A DNA stretch of 64,000 nucleotides from Thermodesulfobacterium hveragerdense DSM 12571 (lineage in GTDB: Bacteria; Desulfobacterota; Thermodesulfobacteria; Thermodesulfobacteriales; Thermodesulfobacteriaceae). The translations under genes were made by a program, and so were the position numbers. Under the pieces are notes generated by a model that saw only the letters and a list, made by a program, of their open reading frames with translations, searched no databases and was not told the origin of the DNA. The DNA lies in the NCBI RefSeq assembly GCF_000423845.1, contig NZ_AUIT01000006.1, positions 32,175 to 96,174 on the forward strand, given 5' to 3'. Positions 19,919 through 28,865 of the stretch are shown in pieces; position 1 is the stretch's first letter; every line of letters begins with the position of its first letter.

Positions 19919-21094
19919 TTACACACTCCTTTTTAGGATTTTCCATTTTGTCGAGGTGGTATTTAAGCTAACCAACCCATGTTTAGTGACTAAAAAGGTT
20001 TCCTCTACCCCAATTACCCCAACCTCAGGCAGGTGAAACTTAGGTTCTAAGGCTATCACCATGTTTTCTTGAATCCTCATTTTTTGTTTTTTCCCAAGGA
20101 TAGGAGGTTCATCTATCTGTAAACCTACCCCATGGCCTATAAAACCTAAGTCTCCGTCAGAATACATAAAATATGCCCCGAAGCCTGTTTTTTCAGATAG
20201 ATCTTTAGCTTTAAAAAAGACTTCTTCACCATTTATTCCTGGTTTGATAAAATCTTTAAGTTGGTCAAGGATATAAAGACTTACCTGATAAACCTCTTGG
20301 GCGTAAGGCAGTTTTTTAAAACTAACCATCCTGGTCTGGTCGATGTAGTATCCCTGGTGATAACCACTGAAGTCTATAAGAATAGGCTCATCTTCTTTTA
20401 AGATTTTCTTATAACTTGCCCCTCCTGGAAAACCAAATACCCCCTCTCCTCCTTCTCCTGTATAGTAAGGGGTGGGGTTAAGACCTTCTTTACCTGAAAT
20501 CAGGTATCCAAAGGTAAGTTCAAACCCGTTTAAAGACCTGGTAAGTCCAGGATGACCTAAAAGTCTTAGTTCTTTTTCTAAAATACCACTGGCTTCTAAT
20601 TCTTTAATTCCTGGTTTAAACTGAGGTAAGGCCCTTTTAAGAGCTTTATCAAGCATCCTACCTGCTTTTCGGATACATTCGATCTCATAGGGGGTTTTAA
20701 CAGCCCTTGTTTCTAAGATAAGTTGGTCTATGGCAGTAAAAGAATAAACCTCAAGCAGTTCCTGATATCTAAAAAATTCTCTTGCAGAGATGTTTTCTTT
20801 TTCTATGCCTAACAACCCTTTAGAGCAAAGGGAAGAGATGATTAAAGGCAGTTCTTTTAGGCTTTTTATGGGTTCACAGGGAATTAAAGTTTCTTTTTTA
20901 GCCCTCTCCCAAGGACGGTTTACTAAAATTTTTACTTCCTTAGGACTTATCAAAAGAAATCCTTTGGTAAAGGTTCCGCTAAAATAAAAGATGTTGAGAG
21001 GATTTATAATCAAGGCTAAATCGATTTGGTGCTGGTTAAGGAGTTGTTGAAACCTTTGGAGACGGAACTTTACTTCATCGGTTTGCAGGTTCAT
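19919..21094 (-). CDS. M24-family metallopeptidase (Xaa-Pro aminopeptidase-like)
   Basis: 391 aa. The N-terminal creatinase-like domain covers about 1-135 and the pita-bread catalytic domain about 140-385. Metal ligands are visible: Asp in LIDFSGYHQGYYIDQTR (two Asp), His in IGHGVGL, Glu in ALEPKF and Glu in GVEETF. The family includes Xaa-Pro aminopeptidases and dipeptidases; exact specificity is not readable. The start lies 20 bases inside the upstream transglycosylase gene. Confidence 0.88.
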   Translation of the reverse strand: MNLQTDEVKFRLQRFQQLLNQHQIDLALIINPLNIFYFSGTFTKGFLLISPKEVKILVNRPWERAKKETLIPCEPIKSLKELPLIISSLCSKGLLGIEKENISAREFFRYQELLEVYSFTAIDQLILETRAVKTPYEIECIRKAGRMLDKALKRALPQFKPGIKELEASGILEKELRLLGHPGLTRSLNGFELTFGYLISGKEGLNPTPYYTGEGGEGVFGFPGGASYKKILKEDEPILIDFSGYHQGYYIDQTRMVSFKKLPYAQEVYQVSLYILDQLKDFIKPGINGEEVFFKAKDLSEKTGFGAYFMYSDGDLGFIGHGVGLQIDEPPILGKKQKMRIQENMVIALEPKFHLPEVGVIGVEETFLVTKHGLVSLNTTSTKWKILKRSV

Positions 21095-22079
21095 CTTTTT
21101 TTTCTTGTTCCTTTTGTTCTGTTAGCTGTGAAGTTTCTTGTTCTGTTTTTTTTAATCTTTCGGCGATGGCTAAAACGGTGTTAGCATAAGGTTCACTTAG
21201 GTTGTATTTCATGATAACTGTCTTTTTTTGTTCGATCGTGCCGTTAAAGGTATAGCCTTCTTTTTTTAGATAGTTGGCTATGCTGGCTAAGGCGTCTTCC
21301 ATATTAAAAAGGTCTACCTTGCCGTCTTGGTCCCAATCATAACCATAGATTACGTAACTTTTAGGTACAAACTGGGGATAACCAAAGGCTCCAAAAATAG
21401 ACCCTTTGATAGAAAAAGGATCCCATTTGTTTTGATAGCAGATGGTAAGAAAGTATAAAAGCTCGTCATAAGCCCAGCTACTTCTCTTAGCGATGATGTT
21501 TGAGTTTCTTTCTTCATCTAACGAAATGGTTTCGTCATACACAAAGTTTTTAAGCAAATCTTTGTTCCCTGAAAGAGTGAGGCTAAAAAACACGTTAAGG
21601 ACAGGAAATTTACCGGTGTTTTGTCCAAGATTGGTTTCAACCAAAAAAATCGCCACTATCACCTCTTTATCAACCTCAAAGGTTTTTTCCAAGTTTTCGA
21701 GAAACTCTAAGTTCTCTTTTAAAAAATTTTTAGCCCGCTCAACCCTCTGGTCTTCTAAAAACTGGTGGTAAGGTAATTTGGCTTCTTTCCAGGTAAGTCT
21801 TTTTATCATCAGGTTTGGAAGATAAGCAAGCTCAGGAGAAGAAAAAACCTTTTCTATGTATTCTTCAGGAACTTTCCCTTTAAGGTCAATTTTTATGCGG
21901 TTTTTAAGGTCTTCTACATAAGGTTTAAGCAAAGGATCATTAGCCAAAACTTTTACAGGTTTTACGGCAGGATGAAAAAGGGTAGCTAACAGCCCTAATA
22001 ATAACCCTAAAATTATTAGTAAAAAGATCCAGACTACTCTACTTTGGCTAAATTGAGTAAAGAACCCTTTAATATGCAT
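21075..22079 (-). CDS. MltB-like lytic murein transglycosylase
   Basis: 334 aa, with one N-terminal membrane helix (about 14-34) that would anchor it facing the periplasm. The SLT_2/MltB domain follows: the catalytic Glu is in AIFLVETNLG (about 168-177), then SIFGAFGYPQFVPKSY and the YDWDQDGKVDLF segment, which resembles an EF-hand-like Ca loop seen in MltB. The C-terminus is a Gln/Glu/Lys-rich tail. It cleaves glycan strands with anhydro-sugar formation. The gene begins 46 bases inside the aconitase gene. Confidence 0.88.
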   Translation of the reverse strand: MHIKGFFTQFSQSRVVWIFLLIILGLLLGLLATLFHPAVKPVKVLANDPLLKPYVEDLKNRIKIDLKGKVPEEYIEKVFSSPELAYLPNLMIKRLTWKEAKLPYHQFLEDQRVERAKNFLKENLEFLENLEKTFEVDKEVIVAIFLVETNLGQNTGKFPVLNVFFSLTLSGNKDLLKNFVYDETISLDEERNSNIIAKRSSWAYDELLYFLTICYQNKWDPFSIKGSIFGAFGYPQFVPKSYVIYGYDWDQDGKVDLFNMEDALASIANYLKKEGYTFNGTIEQKKTVIMKYNLSEPYANTVLAIAERLKKTEQETSQLTEQKEQEKKDEPANR

Positions 22080-23974
22080 TCTCTTTCCCTTTCTGTAAGT
22101 TCAGCTAAGGCCCAAACCTCGCCTTTTCCTTTGATTATAATTTTAACCCTTTTTTCCCCTTTTTCTATCAAGTTTCGAATGTTTTCTATGATAAAACTAT
22201 CTCCCTGAGAGATTTTTTCATAGTCTGCCGGGTTTTCAAAGGTAAGAGGCAGGATTCCAAAGTTAATCAGGTTGCTTCTGTGGATCCTGGCAAAGGTTTT
22301 GGCTAACTTTACCCTTACTCCTAAATGCCTTGGGGCTAAGGCTGCATGTTCTCTTGAGGAACCTTGCCCATAGTTTTCTCCTCCCACAATCCCTACAGCC
22401 AATCCTTTTTCTTTTATTTCTAAAGATTTTTTGGCAAAATCTGGGTCTACGTTTTTGTAAACAAACTGGCTGATAGCCGGTAGGTTGCTTCTTAAAGGTA
22501 AAATCTGGGCACCAGCAGGCATGATATGGTCGGTTGTGATGTTATCTCCTACCTTTAACACAAAAACCCCTTCTAAGGTCTCAGGTAGAGGATCAAACGG
22601 TGGAAGAGGAGCTATGTTAGGCCCTCTTATGATTTCTACTTTTTTGGCCTCATCTTCTGGCAGAGGTGGTATTAAAAGGGTATCGTTTATAAGAAATTTT
22701 TCTGGAAGAACTACCTCTGGATATTCTCCTAATTCTCTTGGGTCGGTTATCACCCCTTTTATGGCAGAAGCCACCGCGGTTTCAGGAGAGACTAAATATA
22801 CAAAATCAGGGTTTGTGCCAGAACGTCCTGGGAAGTTTCTGGTAAAAGTTCTGAGAGAGATAGAATTCGTAGGAGGGGCTTGCCCCATCCCAATACAACC
22901 TAAGCAGCCACTTTGGTGAAGTCTTGTCCCTCCTTCTAACAGGGATTTTAATCCTGAAAGTGCTACCAGGTTTTCAAGCACCTGAAGAGACCCAGGGTTT
23001 ACCTCAAAGGAGACGTTAGGATGCACTTTATATTTTTCAAGTACCTTAGCCACAACCAGCAGATCTTTTAACGAAGAATTGGCACAGGACCCTATGATAA
23101 CCTGATCCACAGGTTTACCGGCCTCTTCTGCAACCCTTTTTACGTTGTCAGGAGAAGAGGGACAGGCGCAAAGAGGTTCTAACTTGGAAAGGTCAATCTC
23201 TATGATTTCGTCATACTGAGGATCTTCGTCAGGCAAAAGTTCTACAAAGTCCTGTTCTCTTCCCTGAGCTATCAGCCATTTACGGGTAATTTCATCAGAT
23301 GGAAAAATACTGGTGGTTGCTCCCATTTCTGTACCTAAATTACAGATGGTAGCCCTTTCAGGCACGCTAAGATGCTTTACCCCAGGGCCAAAATACTCTA
23401 AAATTTTTCCTAAACCACCTTTTACCGTAAGTTTAGAAAGAAGATAAAGGGCAATGTCTCTTGCCGTTACCCAAGGCTGAAGTTTTCCCTCTAAATAGAC
23501 TCCTACTATCTTAGGGGTTCTAAGATAAAAGGGCTTTCCTGCCATAGCCATGGCCACATCAAGACCACCTGCACCTATGGCAATCATCCCACATCCACCT
23601 GCGGTAGGGGTATGACTGTCAGACCCTAACAAGGTTTTACCAGGCTTGGCAAACCTTTCCAAATGCACCTGATGACAGATCCCGTTCCCTGGCTTAGAAA
23701 ACCAAATCCCATAACGTTTGGCTATACTTTGTAAAAACCTGTGGTCGTCTGCGTTTTTAAAATCACTCTGTAAGATGTTATGGTCTACATAAGATACCGA
23801 AAGTTCAGTTTTTACTCTGTCTATACCTATGGCTTCAAACTCAAGATAAGCCATCGTCCCGGTTGCATCTTGAGTAAGGGTTTGGTCTATCTTGATGGCG
23901 ATTTCTTCTCCAGGAACTAAACGTCCAGACACTAAATGGTTTTCTAAAATTTTGTAAGCCAAAGGTTTTCCCAT
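22034..23974 (-). CDS. Aconitate hydratase
   Basis: Interconverts citrate and isocitrate. 646 aa, the short mitochondrial-like or putative-aconitase type, not the roughly 890-aa AcnA. The [4Fe-4S] cysteines are in IIGSCANSS (near 293) and HQSGCLGCIGMG (near 355). SDSHTPTAGGCG (near 118) and the swivel-domain block GENYGQGSSREHAA are intact. The ATG follows GGAGG. With PEP carboxylase and the biotin carboxylase pair it covers part of a citric acid cycle segment; direction of flux cannot be told. Confidence 0.95.
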   Translation of the reverse strand: MGKPLAYKILENHLVSGRLVPGEEIAIKIDQTLTQDATGTMAYLEFEAIGIDRVKTELSVSYVDHNILQSDFKNADDHRFLQSIAKRYGIWFSKPGNGICHQVHLERFAKPGKTLLGSDSHTPTAGGCGMIAIGAGGLDVAMAMAGKPFYLRTPKIVGVYLEGKLQPWVTARDIALYLLSKLTVKGGLGKILEYFGPGVKHLSVPERATICNLGTEMGATTSIFPSDEITRKWLIAQGREQDFVELLPDEDPQYDEIIEIDLSKLEPLCACPSSPDNVKRVAEEAGKPVDQVIIGSCANSSLKDLLVVAKVLEKYKVHPNVSFEVNPGSLQVLENLVALSGLKSLLEGGTRLHQSGCLGCIGMGQAPPTNSISLRTFTRNFPGRSGTNPDFVYLVSPETAVASAIKGVITDPRELGEYPEVVLPEKFLINDTLLIPPLPEDEAKKVEIIRGPNIAPLPPFDPLPETLEGVFVLKVGDNITTDHIMPAGAQILPLRSNLPAISQFVYKNVDPDFAKKSLEIKEKGLAVGIVGGENYGQGSSREHAALAPRHLGVRVKLAKTFARIHRSNLINFGILPLTFENPADYEKISQGDSFIIENIRNLIEKGEKRVKIIIKGKGEVWALAELTERERECILKGSLLNLAKVE

Positions 23975-24007
23975 CTTTTCCTCCTTAGAAGATTTACTGA
24001 GGTTGTT

Positions 24008-24685
24008 TTACAACTCTCCAAAACACTCTGGGAAAAGGGCCTTAAACTTTTCTAAGGTCTTTTCTACTTCCGGTTGTATTGACTTGAATTTTTCGGTTTT
24101 TAGCGAAAAAAGAACAAATTCAGAGATAGAAAAAGAGGTGTAAAGGCAAAACTCTTTAGGTTTAGGCTCTAAAACAAAGAAAAAGTTGGTAAGAAAGGGG
24201 GTAATTTTTAGTAAATCTTCGCTGCTACCATCTATCCTTAGGTTAAAGATTATGTGCTTAGCCTTTAAAAAGGCAGGAAGCTCAGTTTTCACCTCTGTGG
24301 TCAAAAGCTCTAAAAGGATATCTTGAGACACCACGATAGAATGCTTGGGAGAAACATCCATTAAAAACTCAGAAGGAAGATCTTTAAAAAGAAAGAGATA
24401 AAGATTTTTAACCAGTTTTAAGTCTATATGCTGAGAAAGGATCTCCCTTAAGGCGTAAACAGAAAGGGTAAGTAAATACTCCCTTTTCCCGATTTCGTCA
24501 AACTTTATTCCGGTGGGGGTACGCTCTAAAAATTTATAAACCGGACTATCACTTGAGGCCTTTACCCTTAAGGTAAGATAAAAAAGCTTGAAGGCCTCTT
24601 CTAAAGGCAGTTTCAGTTGTTGTTTAACTACCGATAAAAACTCCTTTGGTTTTTCTGGCAAGATACCTATCCAGTTAAACTTCAT
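24008..24685 (-). CDS. Unknown protein of about 225 aa
   Basis: I do not recognise this protein. It is soluble, with no signal peptide or membrane helix, alternating hydrophobic strands and helices, and many Leu, Lys, Phe and Glu. ATG 24685 is taken as the start; a TTG four codons upstream (24697) has AAGGA directly before it and is a fair alternative. The codon usage looks like that of its neighbours. It lies 33 bases before aconitase and 29 bases after ispD on the same strand, so co-expression with either is possible. Confidence 0.65.
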   Translation of the reverse strand: MKFNWIGILPEKPKEFLSVVKQQLKLPLEEAFKLFYLTLRVKASSDSPVYKFLERTPTGIKFDEIGKREYLLTLSVYALREILSQHIDLKLVKNLYLFLFKDLPSEFLMDVSPKHSIVVSQDILLELLTTEVKTELPAFLKAKHIIFNLRIDGSSEDLLKITPFLTNFFFVLEPKPKEFCLYTSFSISEFVLFSLKTEKFKSIQPEVEKTLEKFKALFPECFGEL

Positions 24686-24714
24686 GATGCCATACAATCC
24701 TTAGTAAATAAGAT

Positions 24715-25407
24715 TTAAAATAATGTTTCTATTTTACAATCAATTAACTTTTCTGCAAGGATTAGGTCCTCTTTAAAAGTGATTTTAAAGTTTAGCCACG
24801 AACCTTCTACTATATAAACAGGATGGCCAAAATAGGTTAAAAGAGAGCTTTCGTCTGTGAACTCTAACCCCCTGGCTATGGCCTCATCAAGGCATTTTTT
24901 TAAAAGGTTAGCCTTTATTCCTTGAGGGGTTTGGATATGAAATAGATTTTCCCTGGGGACGTTAGCTTTTACGAGGTTATCTTTCACTAAGTTTAGGGTA
25001 TCCCTCACAGGGATAGCCGGAACAGAGGCCCCGTAAGAAAAAGTAGCTTCTATCAACCTTTTTATAAGGAATTCGGAAACAAAAGGCCTTACAGCATCAT
25101 GCACAAGGAAGACTTTTGTCTCTGAGGGAGCTGCTTTAACCGCCTGATAAACCGACCTCTGTCTGGTTGTGCCACCTTCTACGATTTTTAATACCTTTCT
25201 TAGGTTAAAACTCTTGATCAGTTTTTCGGTATGCTCTAAATAAAACGGGTGGGTAGCTATGATTATCCCGTCTACCTGAGGGGTCTTTTCAAAGGCTAAA
25301 AGGGTTCTTACCAAAAGAGGTATTCCCTTCAGGTCTAAGAACTGCTTGGGGAGGGATTCTCTCAGCCTTTCTCCTTTTCCTGCAGCAGGGATGATAGCAA
25401 CTACCAT
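24715..25407 (-). CDS. ispD: 2-C-methyl-D-erythritol 4-phosphate cytidylyltransferase
   Basis: Third enzyme of the MEP isoprenoid pathway; couples MEP to CTP. 230 aa. PAAGKGERLRESLPKQF (residues 7-23) is the nucleotide-binding signature, VHDAVRPFV is near 100, and TPQG near 160. The start is ATG 25407, preceded by AGAAGG. The open frame extends 111 codons further upstream, but that part is antisense to aroC and has no homology to the family, so it is not coding. No ispF is adjacent. Confidence 0.95.
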   Translation of the reverse strand: MVVAIIPAAGKGERLRESLPKQFLDLKGIPLLVRTLLAFEKTPQVDGIIIATHPFYLEHTEKLIKSFNLRKVLKIVEGGTTRQRSVYQAVKAAPSETKVFLVHDAVRPFVSEFLIKRLIEATFSYGASVPAIPVRDTLNLVKDNLVKANVPRENLFHIQTPQGIKANLLKKCLDEAIARGLEFTDESSLLTYFGHPVYIVEGSWLNFKITFKEDLILAEKLIDCKIETLF

Positions 25408-25477
25408 ATACCTTCTGATTTGTTTTTTTAGGTTTAGAATTATAATAAACAAAAACAGAAAATAAAGGGGAAAAGAC

Positions 25478-26572
25478 ATGTCAGGAAATAGTTTTGGGAT
25501 TTTATTTAGGGTTAGTACCTTTGGAGAATCCCATGGCAAGGCCCTTGGGGCGGTGGTAGAGGGATGTCCACCTGGTTTAACCCTGTCAGAGGAGTATATC
25601 CAGAAAGAGGTGGACAAAAGACGGTCTAAGGAGTTTATCGGGCAAACCCCTCGTAAAGAAAAGGATCGGGTGGAAATTCTTTCTGGAGTTTTTGAAGGAT
25701 ATACCACTGGAACTCCGATAGGAATTGTAGTATATAACACTGACGTAAAATCTTCTGCCTATCAAAATCTTAAAGAGGTATTTAGACCAGGCCATGCAGA
25801 TTTTACCTATCATATGAAATATGGAGGTTTTAGAGACTACAGAGGGGGAGGAAGAAGTAGCGGAAGGGAAACGGTGGTAAGGGTAGCTGCCGGAGCTATA
25901 GCTAAAAGGGTGCTTGAAGAATATGGAATTTCTGTGGTAGCCTATACCATAGCTCTGGGTGGGGTTGTGGCTGAAAAAAGAGACCTTGAAGTTATCTATA
26001 AAAATCATCTTTACTGCCCTGATGAGGAGGCCTATTTAAGGATGTGTCGAAAGATAGAAGAAGCAGTTAGAGAGGGAGACTCTTTAGGAGGTGTGGTAGA
26101 AGTTTTAGCGAGGGGAGTGCCTGCAGGACTTGGAGAGCCTGTTTTTGATAAGCTTGAGGCTGATCTGTCTAAGGGTTTAATGAGTATAGGGGCGGTAAAG
26201 GGGGTAGAAGTAGGGGCTGGTTTTGAGGCTGCTCAACTTAAAGGCTCAGAAAATAACGACCCTATCTCTTCTCAGGGATTTTTAAAAAACGATGCCGGAG
26301 GGATTTTAGGAGGGATTTCTTCAGGGCAAGATATAGTTTTAAGAGTTGCAGTAAAACCTATTCCCAGTATAAGAAAACCTCAAAAGACAATAAACCTCCA
26401 GAAAGAAGAAATAGACCTTATCATAGAAGGAAGACACGATGTTTCTGCCATACCAAGGATTGTTCCTGTGGTAGAGGCTATGGTTAGGATCGTGCTTGCA
26501 GACCATCTTTTAAGGCAGTTAGCCTATCTGGCCTTTCAGCAAAGATTACGTTTCCCTAACTTTTGGGGTTAA
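25478..26572 (+). CDS. aroC: Chorismate synthase
   Basis: Last step of the shikimate pathway: EPSP to chorismate, needing reduced FMN. 364 aa. [19 protein letters not shown] is at the start, [14 protein letters not shown] near 102, the [11 protein letters not shown] signature near 125, and VAVKPIPSI near 290. It is divergent from ispD across about 70 bases. The ATG follows AAAGGGGAAAAG. Confidence 0.97.
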   Translation: MSGNSFGILFRVSTFGESHGKALGAVVEGCPPGLTLSEEYIQKEVDKRRSKEFIGQTPRKEKDRVEILSGVFEGYTTGTPIGIVVYNTDVKSSAYQNLKEVFRPGHADFTYHMKYGGFRDYRGGGRSSGRETVVRVAAGAIAKRVLEEYGISVVAYTIALGGVVAEKRDLEVIYKNHLYCPDEEAYLRMCRKIEEAVREGDSLGGVVEVLARGVPAGLGEPVFDKLEADLSKGLMSIGAVKGVEVGAGFEAAQLKGSENNDPISSQGFLKNDAGGILGGISSGQDIVLRVAVKPIPSIRKPQKTINLQKEEIDLIIEGRHDVSAIPRIVPVVEAMVRIVLADHLLRQLAYLAFQQRLRFPNFWG

Positions 26573-26588
26573 AGGTTTTTAGGTTGGT

Positions 26589-28070
26589 TTAGCCTAAAAA
26601 TTTACGCAGATAACCTGCTTCTACTATCAGGCTGGTAGCTTGCGAGGAAAGTCCTTTTTTAAGGTTTTTAAGTAGGGTAGAAGTGACTTCTTTATGTTCC
26701 TCGTTTGGCTCATAGTTAAGGTTTAAAATATTTAGGAGGTTCAGAGCTTTGATAATTTTGTTTTTGACCTCTTCCGGCATAAGGTCTAAGCATTTGGGAT
26801 TGAAATATTGGAGAGCTTTAGAAAAGTCAAACTCTAAGTTATGGTAGTAGTTTTTAATTTCATGTAACTCTTCTTTGGTTAAAGCGTTTAACCCAAAGAT
26901 TTCAGGGGGAAGACCTATAGAATAACAGGCAGCACAAAAGCTTATGACTCTTGGGAGCACTATCCCATGGAGGCTTCTTGAGTAACCAAAAAGGCCGATG
27001 TGTAGTTTTCTCATCCTTCTTCTCGGCACAAATTTAGCTAATTCGTTTATAGCAGGAGCAATCGGGGCGATGGTAGCCTTATACTCTTCTGAAATTTTTT
27101 GGATTATTCTTTGACAAAATTCGAAGTCTACGTCTGAGATAGGATGTCTGATAAAAGTTTTTACTTTTTTGACCCCTGCAATCACATCCTCTACCGGAAA
27201 GTCATATTTAAAGGCAGACTGAACGGTAAAGGTTTCTACCGAAGAATATTCAGAAAGAACCTTTTCTACGGTGTAAGGGGAAAAGTTTCCTCTAAAAACA
27301 GGGGTTCCTACCCCTAAGATAGGATAAACCTCTATGTCATGCTTTAAGGCAAAATTTTCTAATTTTTTTAAAGCAACTTTAATCCCTAAAACAGCACTTA
27401 TAAGCCCATAGTTTAACGCTGGGTCAGATCGAGCTAAAAACACCCGAAGATAGGGTAAATTTTTGTTTTGAATATACTCTTCTAAGATTTGATCTATGTT
27501 GAAAAAGGATTCGACGTTTTCAAAAAGTGGAATAACGTTGATACTTTCAGGTAAAAAATCACCTACCCATTCAGCTACTGTGATGTCTCCTGGATATATA
27601 GGTTGATGTTGGAGACCAGCGATAAAATTTTTGTAGTAGTAATAAACCCTGTTAAGTTCCTTGGCTGAAGTGGTCATCGGAAGTATTACCTCAAAAATCG
27701 GAGGAGGATGGTCCTTTAAAAAGATACGGGCTGCATCCATAGATCGAGGTATACTTTCTAAAGTCTCAACCAAGATTTTAGCTTCATCCTTTTCCACAGT
27801 AGGGTTAGGAATTCTAAGGGTGATAAAACAGTCTTTGCCTAAAAGATGTCTTTTAAAAAAATTAGGATACTTACTATAAAGCTTTTTGACCACAAAGTCG
27901 TCTACCTCTTTGCCTTCACTGTCCCACATCTGTTCATCGCACCCTAAATGAGAAAAGGCATAATAGGCCTCTTGGATCTCGTCTTCACCTGACATGTCAG
28001 GATGCTCTGCAAAAAAAGGCAAGGAAACGTTGTCTGGATGTTGAGTAGACATCACCCGTGGAACCCTCAT
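26589..28070 (-). CDS. ppcA: Archaeal-type phosphoenolpyruvate carboxylase
   Basis: Carboxylates PEP to oxaloacetate. 493 aa, about half the length of the usual bacterial enzyme, and beginning VPRVMSTQHPDNVSLPFF, the hallmark of the archaeal-type family (PEPcase_2). Also seen are VFRGNFSPYTVEKVL and the RSLHGIVLPR loop. This form occurs in archaea and a few bacteria. AGAGGTGG precedes the ATG. It is 10 bases after the DUF4911 gene, so the two form a unit. Confidence 0.94.
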   Translation of the reverse strand: MRVPRVMSTQHPDNVSLPFFAEHPDMSGEDEIQEAYYAFSHLGCDEQMWDSEGKEVDDFVVKKLYSKYPNFFKRHLLGKDCFITLRIPNPTVEKDEAKILVETLESIPRSMDAARIFLKDHPPPIFEVILPMTTSAKELNRVYYYYKNFIAGLQHQPIYPGDITVAEWVGDFLPESINVIPLFENVESFFNIDQILEEYIQNKNLPYLRVFLARSDPALNYGLISAVLGIKVALKKLENFALKHDIEVYPILGVGTPVFRGNFSPYTVEKVLSEYSSVETFTVQSAFKYDFPVEDVIAGVKKVKTFIRHPISDVDFEFCQRIIQKISEEYKATIAPIAPAINELAKFVPRRRMRKLHIGLFGYSRSLHGIVLPRVISFCAACYSIGLPPEIFGLNALTKEELHEIKNYYHNLEFDFSKALQYFNPKCLDLMPEEVKNKIIKALNLLNILNLNYEPNEEHKEVTSTLLKNLKKGLSSQATSLIVEAGYLRKFLG

Positions 28071-28080
28071 ATAACCACCT

Positions 28081-28341
28081 CTATAATAAAAATTTTTTTG
28101 AGATCTCCGTTTGATTAAAACTAACAGATGTTTTTAATATTTCAAGTTCAAAATTCTCTTTAAGATGTTCCAGCAATTCGTTTACAAAAACAAGGTTTTT
28201 AGGATGAAAATAGATTTTAGTCAAACCAGATTTAGGATCTAAGATGGTTAGACTTGAGAGATGGTCGTAGCCTTCAAGAATAAACTTGAAAAAGGCGATC
28301 TGAGAAGGATTAACCTTAACCAGAAACCACACACTACGCAT
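28081..28341 (-). CDS. DUF4911 family protein
   Basis: 86 aa. The opening strand (residues 3-10), IAFFKFILEGYDHLSSLTIL, and the ILDPKSG turn followed by a strand match DUF4911, a small domain of unknown function. The start ATG has no ribosome-binding site of its own: it comes 9 bases after the cold-shock gene's terminator hairpin. Expression therefore depends on read-through, or on leaderless initiation. It sits directly before ppcA. Confidence 0.65.
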   Translation of the reverse strand: MRSVWFLVKVNPSQIAFFKFILEGYDHLSSLTILDPKSGLTKIYFHPKNLVFVNELLEHLKENFELEILKTSVSFNQTEISKKFLL

Positions 28342-28350
28342 TTAGTAAAA

Positions 28351-28372
28351 AGAAGGGGGGAGACCCCCTTCT
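28351..28372 (-). terminator. Intrinsic terminator of the cold-shock gene
   Basis: Perfect 9-base stem AGAAGGGGG / CCCCCTTCT with a 4-base loop; on the minus strand it runs into TTTTTAC. It lies 27 bases past the cold-shock protein stop and only 9 bases before the ATG of the DUF4911 gene. Confidence 0.85.
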
Positions 28373-28398
28373 GTGATTTTAAAAGTCAGAACTATGGT

Positions 28399-28635
28399 TT
28401 ATTCGCTTTTAGGTGATCTTCCTGGATTGCCGCTGTTGACGACCTTTACCTTTGAAGCTTGCTCGCCTTTAGGACCTTGAACTACCTCAAACTCTACTAC
28501 CTGTCCTTCTTTAAGGGTTTTAAATCCAGACATTTCTATGGCAGAGTAATGCACAAAAACATCTCCGCCATCATCCTTGGAAATGAAACCATACCCCTTC
28601 TTCTCATCAAACCACTTAACCTTACCTCTAAACAT
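28399..28635 (-). CDS. Cold-shock domain protein (CspA family)
   Basis: 78 aa. A single OB-fold RNA chaperone: [14 protein letters not shown] holds RNP1 (KGYGFI) and DVFVHYSAI holds RNP2. The last 10 residues (Asn-Pro-Gly-Arg-Ser-Pro-Lys) are a short basic tail beyond the domain. AAAGGAGG precedes the ATG. It is a single-gene unit with its own terminator. A leader of several dozen AT-rich bases lies upstream; I see no confident promoter in it. Confidence 0.96.
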   Translation of the reverse strand: MFRGKVKWFDEKKGYGFISKDDGGDVFVHYSAIEMSGFKTLKEGQVVEFEVVQGPKGEQASKVKVVNSGNPGRSPKSE

Positions 28636-28827
28636 GTTACTAAAACCTCCTTTAAGTTTTTCTATTAACCATACTTAACCTCAAAAAAAATATTTGTAAA
28701 GGGGTAAATTTTAAAATTTTAAAAATTTTTAAAAATAGTTTAAAACTGAGGGTTTGTGTGGGATTGAGGAAAAGGTTGTCGTTTGATGAGTCTGAGAGGT
28801 GTTTTTTTTAAGATTTGTTTAAACAGA

Positions 28828-28855
28828 TTGCTATTTTAAAAAATAAAGCTAAAAT
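28828..28855 (+). promoter_or_regulatory. Predicted promoter of the MFS gene, possibly leaderless
   Basis: TTGCTA (28828-28833) and TAAAAT (28850-28855) are separated by 16 bases. Transcription would begin about 4 bases before the ATG at 28866, where no ribosome-binding site is present. The 230-base gap 28636-28865 has nothing else that I can support. Confidence 0.4.
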
Positions 28856-28865
28856 TCTAAAATAA

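Noticed and set aside
25408..25740. 111-codon upstream extension of the ispD frame
   Set aside because: It is antisense to aroC, has no family similarity, and the internal ATG 25407 fits the normal IspD start.
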